Below are positions 1 through 7,260 of a stretch of 36,398 bases of DNA, piece by piece; the stretch's first letter is position 1; every line of letters begins with the position of its first letter. Position numbers and translations under genes: made by a program. Source of the DNA: JAJFUV01 sp964561215. Lineage in GTDB: Bacteria; Acidobacteriota; Terriglobia; Bryobacterales; Bryobacteraceae. Where the stretch lies: assembly GCA_964561215.1 (NCBI GenBank), contig CAZLOS010000046.1:1-36398 (forward strand). Direction: 5' to 3'. The notes beneath the pieces were generated by a model. It was given only the letters and a program-made list of their open reading frames with translations. It did not search any database and was not told where the DNA came from.

Positions 1-1
1 C

Positions 2-502
2 ACGGCGGAAGCCAGCTCCAACCTGGCGCGTTACGACGGCGTTCGCTACACCTCGCGCGCGGATTCGGCCGAGTCGCTCACCGACATGTACCGCTCCACG
101 CGCGGCGAAGGGTTCGGCGCGGAATGTAAGCGCCGCATCATGCTGGGCACCTACGTTCTCAGCGCGGGCTATTACGACGCCTACTACCTGAAAGCACAGA
201 AGGTGCGCGCGCTCATTGCACGCGATTTTGAGAACGCCTTCGGGCAGGTAGATGCTATCGTCGCGCCGGTGTCGCCCTTCCCCGCCTTCAAACTCGGCGA
301 GAAGATCGACGATCCGCTGGCGATGTATCTTTCCGACATCTACACCATCACGGGCGATCTGGCCGGCATCCCGTGTATGAGCGTGCCGTGCGGCCGCACC
401 GGAGCCGGGTTACCGGTAGGCATGCAGATCCTGACGAAGCACTTCGCCGAAACAACCATGTTTCGCGTGGCGCACGCTTTCGAATCCGCGCGCGATTTTT
501 GA
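2..502 (+). CDS. gatA: Glutamyl-tRNA(Gln)/aspartyl-tRNA(Asn) amidotransferase subunit A, C-terminal part
   Basis: The 5' end lies outside the window; reading is open from base 2 to a TGA at 500-502, giving 166 residues. The stretch TAEASSNLARYDGVRY, then RGEGFGAECKRRIMLGTYVLSAGYYDAYY, then GIPCMSVPCG and GLPVGMQI, is characteristic of the C-terminal third of GatA in the amidase-signature family. GatA hydrolyses glutamine, and the GatCAB complex uses the ammonia to convert misacylated Glu-tRNA(Gln) or Asp-tRNA(Asn) in the cytosol. The Ser-Ser-Lys catalytic triad would lie upstream of the window. The gene is followed after 61 bases by an unrelated URO-D-family gene that appears to have its own promoter. 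A generic amidase is the only alternative, but the conserved C-terminal motifs favour GatA. Confidence 0.93.
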   Translation, partial: TAEASSNLARYDGVRYTSRADSAESLTDMYRSTRGEGFGAECKRRIMLGTYVLSAGYYDAYYLKAQKVRALIARDFENAFGQVDAIVAPVSPFPAFKLGEKIDDPLAMYLSDIYTITGDLAGIPCMSVPCGRTGAGLPVGMQILTKHFAETTMFRVAHAFESARDF

Positions 503-525
503 GCCGCCGCCCGCACGGCCGGCAT

Positions 526-534
526 TGATATACT
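526..534 (+). promoter_or_regulatory. Candidate extended -10 promoter for the URO-D/GH27 genes
   Basis: The sequence TGATATACT has a TGn element directly before TATACT (529-534) in the 61-base gap after gatA. No good -35 box is seen 17 bases upstream, as expected for an extended -10 promoter. Transcription would start near 541, leaving a leader of about 23 bases that includes a GAGGAA ribosome-binding site at 552-557. Confidence 0.4.
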
Positions 535-563
535 CGCTCAGGAACCACAGCGAGGAACTCCAC

Positions 564-1649
564 GTGACTCATAGAGAGCGCTTTCTTACCGCCATCAACC
601 ACCAGGAGCCCGACCGGGTGCCCGTCTGCGTCTGGTACACACCGGAAGCGGAGATGAAGATGCTGCGCCACCTCGAAGTGGACAGCGCCCGAACGGAGAC
701 ATACAAGGCCGCAGGCGGCCCACTGCCCATCCTCATGGAGCACGACTTTCTCATTTCGTGGGTGGGGCCCTGCACCGGCTACTATGCGCGGCCGGACCGC
801 GAGTACACCGACGAGTGGGGCATCGGCTGGAAGTGGTTCGAGAATCCGACCGGCGCTTACACGGAGATGGTGCGCCACCCGCTGGCGGACATCAAAGACC
901 CGAGCGAATTCGAGATGCCCGATTTCGAACGCGAGGACCGCTACCTGGGCGCGCGCATGCTCATGGACGAGTACGGTGGGGAGTACGGCATCATGGCGGG
1001 GGTCGCCTGCACTCTATTCGAGCTGGCCTGGTACTTGCGCGGCATGGAGCAGGTACTCATGGACATGGCGGCAGAGAAGGACTTCGCGCACGCCTATCTG
1101 GACAAGCTCATGGGCTGGATCGCGACGGCGGGGCGCAAGTTCGCGCACATCGGGGTCGACGTGATCTGGATCGGCGACGACGTCGGCATGCAAAACCGCA
1201 TGCTGATCAAGCCGGAAGTGTTCCGGGAGTTTCTCAAGCCGCGTTACGCCAAGCTCTTTGCCGAGTGGAAGAGCATCAACCCGAACGTGAAGATCGCCTT
1301 TCACTCCGATGGCTATGTCTACCCGATCCTTTCGGATCTGGTTGACATAGGCCTGGATATCCTGAACCCGATCCAACCCAAGAGCATGGACCCGGCGCGG
1401 GTGAAAAAGGATTTCGGCGACAAACTGACACTGTGGGGCACGATCGACATTCAGGAAGTGATGCCGTTCGGTTCGGTTTCGGACGTCGTCAATGAAGTGA
1501 AGACGCGCGTGAGAACGGCGGGGAAAGGCGGCGGGCTGATCCTGTCGCCCGCGCACAACATTCAAGCCGAAGTGCCCCTGGAGAACATTTTTGCGTTTTA
1601 CAGCGCCGCCAAGGAATTCGGCCGCTACCCTATCCGGGAGGACCTTTAG
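564..1649 (+). CDS. Uroporphyrinogen decarboxylase (URO-D)-family protein, possible corrinoid methyltransferase relative
   Basis: The product has 361 residues. The GTG at 564 is preferred over an in-frame TTG at 525 because GAGGAA sits six bases upstream and the protein then opens with THRERFLTAINHQEPDRVPV, the usual start of this family. The PF01208-type fold includes cobamide-dependent methyltransferases (MtaA, MtbA, CmuA) as well as HemE. Zinc-binding members use an HxC motif plus a later Cys. Here the equivalent positions read H247-S-D249 (in FHSDGYV) and H331 (in SPAHNIQ), so both Cys ligands appear replaced. The protein lacks the typical HemE N-terminal signature, so true HemE activity is unlikely. 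The stop lies three bases before the GH27 start, which implies translational coupling and a role connected with sugar catabolism. Substrate is unknown. Confidence 0.85.
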   Translation: MTHRERFLTAINHQEPDRVPVCVWYTPEAEMKMLRHLEVDSARTETYKAAGGPLPILMEHDFLISWVGPCTGYYARPDREYTDEWGIGWKWFENPTGAYTEMVRHPLADIKDPSEFEMPDFEREDRYLGARMLMDEYGGEYGIMAGVACTLFELAWYLRGMEQVLMDMAAEKDFAHAYLDKLMGWIATAGRKFAHIGVDVIWIGDDVGMQNRMLIKPEVFREFLKPRYAKLFAEWKSINPNVKIAFHSDGYVYPILSDLVDIGLDILNPIQPKSMDPARVKKDFGDKLTLWGTIDIQEVMPFGSVSDVVNEVKTRVRTAGKGGGLILSPAHNIQAEVPLENIFAFYSAAKEFGRYPIREDL

Positions 1650-1652
1650 CAC

Positions 1653-3149
1653 ATGATCCGCACCGCACTTGCAGCCATTTTCGCGGCCATTTCGCTGGCT
1701 GCGGCCGAACCTGGCATTCTGACGCCTAAGGCCTCTCCAAAGCCTCGTATCAACGGGGCAAAGGTATACGGGGCGCGTCCCGGCCATCCGTTCCTTTACC
1801 GTATTCCTGCGGCCGGCGAGCGGCCCATGAGCTTCGCGGCGAAAGGCCTGCCCGCAGGCCTCACGCTCGATGCGCGGACCGGCATCATTACGGGAACCAC
1901 CCCCGCCAAGGGCGAGTACACGGTCACGCTGCGCGCAAGCAACAGGAAAGGCAGCGCGCAGCGCGCCTTCAGGATCGTGGCCGGCGAAACGCTCGCGCTC
2001 ACGCCGCCGATGGGATACAGCACCTGGTATCACTGCTACACCAAGGTAAGCGACGAACTGGTCCGGGCGGAGGCCGACGCCATGATTTCGAGCGGCCTGG
2101 CCGATCACGGGTATTCCTACGTGAATATCGATGACGGCTGGAACCGCTACCCCGGCTTCACGAGTCCGGAGTTCGGGCCGCCGGTGCGCGACGCCGAGGG
2201 CAACCTTCGGCCCAACGCAAAATTCCCCGACATGAAGGCGTTGACCGATTACATCCACGCCAAGGGACTGAAGGCCGGCATCTACATTGGTCCCGGCCCG
2301 CTGACCTGCGCCAAGTGCGAGGCGAGCTGGCAGCACGAAGAGCAGGATGCGCGGCAGTTCGCCCGCTGGGGTTTCGATTTCCTCAAATACGACTGGTGTG
2401 CGTATAGCAAGGTCGCCAAGGACAAATCGCTCGCCGAGCTAAGAAAACCGTATCAGCTCATGGGCGACATCCTCAAGCGGCAGGACCGCGACTTCGTCTA
2501 CAACCTTTGCCAGTACGGCATGGGCGACGTCTGGCAGTGGGGCCGCGAGGTCGGCGGCAACTTCTGGCGCACCACGGGCGACGTGGGGATTCCCAAGAAC
2601 GGCACCTTCTGGAATAGCATCGAGGCGATCGGCTTCTCGCAGGACGGCAAGGAGAAGTGGGCGGCACCCGGCGGTTGGAACGATCCGGACAACATCAACA
2701 TCGGCCAGATCATTTGGGACAAGAAGGTCGGACCGACTCCGCTCACGCCCAACGAACAGTACAGCTACGTGAGTCTCTGGAGCCTTCTGGCGGCGCCTCT
2801 GTTCTTCGGCGGCGACATGACCAGGCTTGACGATTTCACCCTGAGCCTGCTCACCAACGACGAAGTGATCGAGGTGAACCAGGACGTTCTGGGCAAGCAG
2901 GGCCGCCGCGTGTGGAAGGATGGGACGAGCGAAGTGTGGGCCAAGCCGCTCGATGACGGCTCCCTCGCGGCAGGCCTGTTCAACCGAGGCGAGGCGGAGG
3001 TTCGCATCGTTGCGAACTGGACTGCGCTCGGCATCCAGGGCAAGCACAAGGTTCGCGACTTGTGGCGGCAGAGGGATCTGGGCGCGTTCGACGGCAAGTT
3101 CGAAACTGCCGTGGGCCGGCACGGCGTGGTGCTTATCCGTGTGCGATAG
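1653..3149 (+). CDS. Secreted GH27 alpha-galactosidase with N-terminal Ig-like domain
   Basis: The product has 498 residues. An N-terminal signal peptide (residues 1-18, ending ...AISLAAA) is followed by a putative Ig-like domain of the He_PIG type at about 30-110 (motif PAGLTLDARTGIITGT). A GH27 catalytic (beta/alpha)8 barrel starts at LTPPMGYSTWYHC. The nucleophile is D247 in KYDWC and the likely acid/base is D310 in WRTTGD, 63 residues apart, close to the 61 in human alpha-galactosidase A. The C-terminal beta-sandwich includes VNQDVLGKQGRRV and GLFNRGE. The family releases terminal alpha-galactose (or N-acetylgalactosamine) from oligosaccharides, here probably outside the cytoplasm. A GGGAGG sequence about 11 bases before the ATG overlaps the end of the URO-D gene, supporting co-translation. 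Exact substrate cannot be told from sequence. Confidence 0.93.
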   Translation: MIRTALAAIFAAISLAAAEPGILTPKASPKPRINGAKVYGARPGHPFLYRIPAAGERPMSFAAKGLPAGLTLDARTGIITGTTPAKGEYTVTLRASNRKGSAQRAFRIVAGETLALTPPMGYSTWYHCYTKVSDELVRAEADAMISSGLADHGYSYVNIDDGWNRYPGFTSPEFGPPVRDAEGNLRPNAKFPDMKALTDYIHAKGLKAGIYIGPGPLTCAKCEASWQHEEQDARQFARWGFDFLKYDWCAYSKVAKDKSLAELRKPYQLMGDILKRQDRDFVYNLCQYGMGDVWQWGREVGGNFWRTTGDVGIPKNGTFWNSIEAIGFSQDGKEKWAAPGGWNDPDNINIGQIIWDKKVGPTPLTPNEQYSYVSLWSLLAAPLFFGGDMTRLDDFTLSLLTNDEVIEVNQDVLGKQGRRVWKDGTSEVWAKPLDDGSLAAGLFNRGEAEVRIVANWTALGIQGKHKVRDLWRQRDLGAFDGKFETAVGRHGVVLIRVR

Positions 3150-3462
3150 CGACTGGGACAAGGGGGAGAACGAAGAGCCCCTGCGCATCCCCATCACCGA
3201 CGTATTCGACCTGCACAGCGTCGCGCCGAGAGATGTCAAGGAAGTGGTACGCGAGTACCTTCTGGAAGCGCACCGGCAGGGATTCACCGCACTGCGCATC
3301 ATCCACGGACGGGGGATCGGTGTGCAACGCGAGATTGTGCGCTCGGTCCTGGCACAGTTGCCGTTCGTCGTTTCCTTTGCGGATGCCCCCGCGGAGGCGG
3401 GAGGTTGGGGAGCAACGCTGGTTACTCTAACGGCGCCAGAACGCCCGACGTCGAAGGAGTGA
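3139..3462 (+). CDS. Small Smr-domain protein
   Basis: The product has 107 residues. The start is the GTG at 3139, which overlaps the last 11 bases of the GH27 gene in another frame; no better start is present and no clear ribosome-binding site is seen. The Smr domain occupies about residues 15-85, with the diagnostic FDLHSV and IIHGRG motifs (DLH and HGRG/HGKG). Standalone Smr proteins are thought to be nucleic-acid-binding nicking nucleases or RNA endonucleases; the best-known Smr domain is the C-terminal part of MutS2. Here there is no MutS2 body. The 3' end overlaps the convergent gene by 41 bases. Its link to the upstream sugar genes is probably only positional. Confidence 0.85.
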   Translation: MCDSDWDKGENEEPLRIPITDVFDLHSVAPRDVKEVVREYLLEAHRQGFTALRIIHGRGIGVQREIVRSVLAQLPFVVSFADAPAEAGGWGATLVTLTAPERPTSKE

Positions 3463-4381
3463 GCAGCAAGGTGGAAGCAAACAGGCGGCTGAAGATACTC
3501 TCGCGATCCGCAATCGTCACCCAGTGGACCGCCGCTGTTTCACCGGGATCGGCGAAGAAGCCAACTCCGCCTCTTGACAGCCGGGAATCGTTCCAGTGAT
3601 CCACGAGCTGATCGTTCACGAGCGTGCTGAATGAACCGCCCCTCACGCTAACCCGAATGCGGTAAGCCTCCATCGGCTTCAGGTTGACGGGGCTCGGCAG
3701 CAGGGCACGATCCTGCTGCACGCCATTCAGCATCACGTAGCGCACGATGCGGGTTCCTGAAGATATGTCCTCGACACGGTTCAACGCCAGTTTGGTTGCG
3801 TAGTAATTGCGGTCGTCGGTGGCGCGGAAGACCCAACTAAGCGCTTTCTGCTCGATCGCGGCCTGGAACTCGAACTGGTAGTCGGCCATATCCAGGCTGC
3901 GCTTCCACAACCGGAGTTTTCCCGGCCGGACAGTGCCCGCGGTGTAACTCCACTCGGACGCCGCATGGCTGCCGTTATTCCAATCCCCCAGACCCTTTGT
4001 GAAATCTTCGCGGTAACGATGGACCTTGAGCGACGGCAGGGTTCTCTCAACCGCGCTTTGGAGCCGGTCCGTCCCCGGCAGGTAACCGCGGGTCGGCGTC
4101 TCGATCGCTCCTGAAGGGGCCAGCCAAATGAGAACGAGCACCAGCGCGGCAAACGGGATGGCGGCCAGTCGCACGAAGTTGTTGGGAGGCTTCTTGGAAG
4201 GGTGCGCGAAACCCGCCAACTCCACCGGCCAGACTTCGTCGTCGCCCCAAAGCTGGGAGGCGTCGCGAAGAGCACGCGCCGAAAGAACACGCGCGTTCTT
4301 GCGGTGGGCATCGCAGCAATACTCGCGATCCCGCAGCCGCCTTAGCCAGCCGATCCTCTTGCGACAGACCAAACAATACAT
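3422..4381 (-). CDS. Membrane-anchored protein with Cys-rich N-terminus and LamG/DUF1080-like domain
   Basis: The product has 319 residues. The ATG at 4381 is chosen over one at 4408 because GGTGAG lies seven bases upstream. Residues 3-26 form a possible zinc finger: C3-x2-C6, then C22-C23-x2-H26. A single hydrophobic segment at about 68-88 (ending VLVLIWLAP) should span the inner membrane. The remainder (about 120-300) looks like a concanavalin/LamG-type beta-sandwich related to DUF1080: YREDFTKGLGDW, WVFRATDDRNYYATKL, RIRVSVRGGSFSTLVND, GGVGFFADPGE. The predicted topology has the metal site in the cytoplasm and the lectin-like domain outside. No enzyme activity is evident. It is preceded by an unusually long structured leader and faces the Smr gene convergently. 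Confidence 0.72.
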   Translation of the reverse strand: MYCLVCRKRIGWLRRLRDREYCCDAHRKNARVLSARALRDASQLWGDDEVWPVELAGFAHPSKKPPNNFVRLAAIPFAALVLVLIWLAPSGAIETPTRGYLPGTDRLQSAVERTLPSLKVHRYREDFTKGLGDWNNGSHAASEWSYTAGTVRPGKLRLWKRSLDMADYQFEFQAAIEQKALSWVFRATDDRNYYATKLALNRVEDISSGTRIVRYVMLNGVQQDRALLPSPVNLKPMEAYRIRVSVRGGSFSTLVNDQLVDHWNDSRLSRGGVGFFADPGETAAVHWVTIADRESIFSRLFASTLLLTPSTSGVLAPLE

Positions 4382-4521
4382 GGAACTCACCGCATGGTCC
4401 ACCCTCATTGTAACCGGCTAATCGCCAATCGAAACGGTACTAGGATAACAAGGAACATGCAATCGGCGGGTTTCCGTTCCGTGAACTAAGTGTTTTTCCC
4501 AATTTCCAGGCCACCCGGCCT

Positions 4522-4563
4522 CCCGGCATAAGGGCAGGAGTCCGAATGCCGCCGGGCCTGCCC
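4522..4563 (-). promoter_or_regulatory. Structured leader candidate with interlocking stems (possible pseudoknot)
   Basis: Two inverted repeats interlock. GGGCAGG (4532-4538) pairs with CCTGCCC (4557-4563), seven perfect pairs with an 18-base loop. CCCGGCAT (4522-4529) can pair with ATGCC..GGG in 4546-4556 with a 3-base bulge. One arm of the second stem lies inside the loop of the first, so the two either exclude each other or form an H-type pseudoknot. The element sits in the 264-base gap between two minus-strand genes. I see no credible gene in the gap, and no known riboswitch family is recognised. Confidence 0.35.
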
Positions 4564-4596
4564 AAGAATCGCCCAACGCACCTTCCAAGAACGCGA

Positions 4597-4624
4597 AGAG
4601 TAGGGTAGTTGACGTATTTGTCAA
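4597..4624 (-). promoter_or_regulatory. Sigma70-like promoter candidate with perfect -35 box
   Basis: On the minus strand TTGACA (4619-4624) is followed after 16 bases by TACTCT (4597-4602). It points toward the membrane-anchored LamG-like gene starting at 4381 and would give a leader of roughly 200 bases. The -35 box overlaps an 18-base palindrome, a natural position for a repressor. Confidence 0.45.
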
Positions 4625-4625
4625 C
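4608..4625. repeat. 18-base inverted repeat, possible operator
   Basis: GTTGAC, six spacer bases, then GTCAAC: a perfect six-base-arm palindrome covering the -35 box of the minus-strand promoter candidate. Size and placement are typical of a dimeric regulator site. No second copy was noticed in the window. Confidence 0.4.
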
Positions 4626-4645
4626 ATCCGCCGGTCCGAGATCCT

Positions 4646-5800
4646 TCATCGTGCCACTGGCTGGCCGCGGAATGGGAACACCGCGTCGCGGATGGGGATT
4701 CCGGCGGTCTCGACGCGGTTCAGGTCCCGCGTGCCGGCTCCGAGCGACTCGGCCAGGCGCAGGGTGCTGTCACAGTCCTCAAACGGCGCAGTGCCACGGT
4801 CGGCCATGGGATCGAAACCCATTAAGGCCATCCCGACGGCGTCGGAGGAAACTACGTTTGTCCCCACTACTAGCAGCTCCGGCTTCACGGGGCGGCAATC
4901 CCCGCACCATGGACCTTCGCCGCCTGCCATGGAATGGACGCCGTCGATGATGGACAGATGCACGGGCCGCGCGGCGACAAGGTCCGCCACCGCACGCGGC
5001 ACCCGGTAGCCTCCCTGGCGCGGGGAATAAAGGTCCTTCTCCGCCGGGGAGCACTTTGCCGGCTGGCGGTCCCCCCTGTGGAGCAGGCCGCGCCCCCCAC
5101 GAGGTTCCACTCCGGCCTCGTCAACGGGGGCGTGGTCCCCGTAAATCGTGCAAGGCGTAACGCCGAAGCAGTTCTTCATGGCCAGCGTGATGCCGGTGGT
5201 CTTGTGTTCCTTCAACTTCGCCAGCGAGACGAAGACGTCGCAATCCCTGTAAGAATGATTCAGATCGTAGGCCGGGAACAACAGGCCGCCGTTGGGAACC
5301 GGGAAACGGACATAGTCCCTGCCGGCGCCCAGGTTGCCCGTGTTCTCGAACTCGACTCGCGGTGCGGCCAACCGGATTGCATCCACGTCCCAATTCGCCT
5401 GGAGCATGTATTCTTCGACGGGCTCGGAGGTCGACCAGGGGCTTTCCAGGAGCCGGATGCGCCTCGCACCGGCGCGCCCCATCAGGTGCACAACCGCGCC
5501 GACCACGCTCGGATGTACCCACTGCGCCATCCCCGCGGCTAGGTTCCCCAGGCGATAATCCGGGCTCCCAGTGAGGTTCAACTTGATGGCTACCGTTTTG
5601 CCGTTCACCAGACGGGCAAGACCGCCGAGCTGGTCGAACATTCTCGCCATCAAAGGCACCAGCGCGGGGCCGTAGCCGGCGCACTTGGCCACCGAGACGA
5701 TGGCGGAAGGTCCGGCCCGCAGCGCCGGAGCAAGACAGGAGCCGGCCACGGACGCCGCCGCGGCCTCAAACCAGACGCGTCGGGAGTATTGGTTCGGCAT
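4646..5800 (-). CDS. DUF362-domain protein with Tat-like signal
   Basis: The product has 384 residues. The ATG at 5800 is chosen over one at 5836 because a GGGGGG-rich ribosome-binding site precedes it and the upstream start would lie inside the preceding gene. The N-terminus (SRRVWFEAAAASVAGSC) has a twin-arginine followed by a hydrophobic stretch, suggesting Tat export. The body matches DUF362: VAIKLNLTGSP, HPSVVGAVVHLMGRAGARRIRLLESP, VFVSLAKLKEHKTTGITLAMKN, and near the C-terminus GTNVVSSDAVGMALMGFDP. DUF362 proteins are often linked to iron-sulfur or ferredoxin-like proteins; here only a CGDC pair is seen and no ferredoxin domain. It lies 10 bases after a glycosidase-like gene, so the two form an operon. 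Biochemical function is unknown. Confidence 0.85.
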   Translation of the reverse strand: MPNQYSRRVWFEAAAASVAGSCLAPALRAGPSAIVSVAKCAGYGPALVPLMARMFDQLGGLARLVNGKTVAIKLNLTGSPDYRLGNLAAGMAQWVHPSVVGAVVHLMGRAGARRIRLLESPWSTSEPVEEYMLQANWDVDAIRLAAPRVEFENTGNLGAGRDYVRFPVPNGGLLFPAYDLNHSYRDCDVFVSLAKLKEHKTTGITLAMKNCFGVTPCTIYGDHAPVDEAGVEPRGGRGLLHRGDRQPAKCSPAEKDLYSPRQGGYRVPRAVADLVAARPVHLSIIDGVHSMAGGEGPWCGDCRPVKPELLVVGTNVVSSDAVGMALMGFDPMADRGTAPFEDCDSTLRLAESLGAGTRDLNRVETAGIPIRDAVFPFRGQPVAR

Positions 5801-5810
5801 GGTGCCCCCC

Positions 5811-7085
5811 CTAAGCGGACAACTCAACTGCAGCATACACCGAAAACGGAGGCAACGGTATCTCCAGCCACTCCGCCTCGGTCGCCATCCCCAGTGCGGC
5901 GGGGCCGTTCGCGCCCAGCGTCCACAGCCGCGCCTGCCGGTAGCTTCTCCTCACAGCGAGCGTGACGGGAGCCGCTGGCGCACGCAGGGAGTAATTCAAA
6001 AGGTGCACCAGGGCGGGCGCGCCGCTGGCACCGCCCGTCGCATGAGCGTTGATCGAGCTGGCGTTGAAGAGATGGAGATGGTCGCGGCGCCGGCTCATCA
6101 ACATGTGCACGTCGCGCGCCGCGGTATAAGGATCATCCCAGTCTTGTTTGGCCACGGCGACACGGCCTTGTCCCCAACCGCGCACATCGAACCCGGCATG
6201 GTTCTGTTCCTCGACGATGCCGGACGGGACAATCGAAGAAGCGGCCGCCGGCAAAACGCAGAGCCCGCCAGTTCGTGCGAATGCGGTGAACAGACCCAAC
6301 GCCTCTCGCGGAGGCGCCAGGCGGGCCGCGTACAGCAGCGCGCTCAGCCCCTTTAGGTCAGCCTGAGAGGCGCGCTGCGCCGTGATGATACGGTATCCGA
6401 CCTGGCGGCGCGCAAGCAGGTTCAACAGCTCGGTCGCGATGAACTCGTTTTCTCCGGTGAAGTCCGAGATGACACCCAAACCGGCTTGCGGGCGCATCGC
6501 GGCCCAGCCGGCGTGGCGGTTGAAGAAGCTCGCAGCGGCGGCCAATTCACGCCACCTGGAAAGGCAGGCCGGTTCGCCCGCGGCCAGTCCCCGTCGCAGC
6601 GCGGTATCCAATTCGACAATCCAGGCGCCTCCATGCGCAGCGGCGTCTGCCACAGCCAAGGCGTAGGCCGCCCCCGACAGCGGCAATGCCGCCTTCTCGG
6701 GTAGTCCTCCATGCCGAACCCAGACCGGGCGGCTGGCATCTTTCGCGCGAGCCAGACGGACACGCCAGCCGTTGGTTTCTATCCAGGGCAATCCGGTGGG
6801 GCCGGAAGCGGCACCATCTTTGCCGCCGGCGTCCACGCGCGGCCAGGTGCAGTCGCTCAACACGGTGGCGGGAGCGTCCGCGATTGAGATGACGTCGAAG
6901 CCAACCTGGCGCGCGGCCGCGACAGCGGTTTCCGCCGGAGGTTGCGAAGCGGGATCGATTACCAGGCAATTGAACGGGGTGCCGCGAAACAATGCAGAAT
7001 CCAGGGGCCCCTGCCACAGGAGCGGGACCAGCAAACCGGTGGCATTCATAGATGACTTGTACCAAGCCTCCTGCCAGAGATTCAA
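5811..7085 (-). CDS. Unrecognised protein with glycosidase-like (GH42-type) architecture
   Basis: The start is uncertain. A TTG at 7085 has GGAG seven bases upstream and gives 424 residues. A GTG at 7178 (455 residues) lacks a ribosome-binding site, and the ATG at 7049 has AGGAGG too far away (17 bases). Codon third positions become GC-rich from about 7100, which supports the TTG. No signal peptide is clear. The first half (to about 230) looks like a degenerate TIM barrel. GLGVISDFTGENEFIATELLNLL resembles the start of the flavodoxin-like trimerisation domain of GH42 beta-galactosidases, and the end (VHLLNYS ... IPLPPFSVYAAVEL) a small beta-sandwich. I cannot point to catalytic acids, so it may be inactive or a distant family. 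It leads the DUF362 gene by 10 bases. The 175-base gap to 7261 presumably holds divergent promoters; TAAAAT at 7107-7112 (plus strand) is a possible -10 box. Confidence 0.6.
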   Translation of the reverse strand: MNLWQEAWYKSSMNATGLLVPLLWQGPLDSALFRGTPFNCLVIDPASQPPAETAVAAARQVGFDVISIADAPATVLSDCTWPRVDAGGKDGAASGPTGLPWIETNGWRVRLARAKDASRPVWVRHGGLPEKAALPLSGAAYALAVADAAAHGGAWIVELDTALRRGLAAGEPACLSRWRELAAAASFFNRHAGWAAMRPQAGLGVISDFTGENEFIATELLNLLARRQVGYRIITAQRASQADLKGLSALLYAARLAPPREALGLFTAFARTGGLCVLPAAASSIVPSGIVEEQNHAGFDVRGWGQGRVAVAKQDWDDPYTAARDVHMLMSRRRDHLHLFNASSINAHATGGASGAPALVHLLNYSLRAPAAPVTLAVRRSYRQARLWTLGANGPAALGMATEAEWLEIPLPPFSVYAAVELSA

Positions 7086-7260
7086 CTGGGTACTCCACGC
7101 GCCGTGTAAAATGCCTTTGAGGTGAAGGCCTCGCTCAGATCTTGTTTGATCCAAGACGCCACTTGCGATGGGCGGCACCCAAGCCGGGAAGGATGGTCAT
7201 AAGCCCTCCGAACGGGAGGCTTGGTTCGCCGCAGCGGCGGGCGGGGTGCAAGCCCCAATG

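Noticed and set aside
564..1649. Genuine HemE (uroporphyrinogen decarboxylase)
   Set aside because: The typical HemE N-terminal signature is missing and the context is sugar catabolism; only the general family is supported.
1014..2336. 440-codon open frame on the minus strand
   Set aside because: It is antisense to the URO-D and GH27 genes, is rich in Arg/His/Gly/Val as expected from high-GC shadow frames, and has no recognisable motif.
4382..4645. Remnant insertion sequence or phage attachment site
   Set aside because: No flanking direct repeats, transposase fragment or tRNA end was found; the structure is better explained as a leader.
4418..4649. Two overlapping ~69-codon minus-strand frames in the longest gap
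   Set aside because: No ribosome-binding site, no similarity I recognise, and both would start upstream of the promoter candidate. One contains GGIRTP, a string often seen where tRNA genes are translated, but no tRNA cloverleaf could be drawn.
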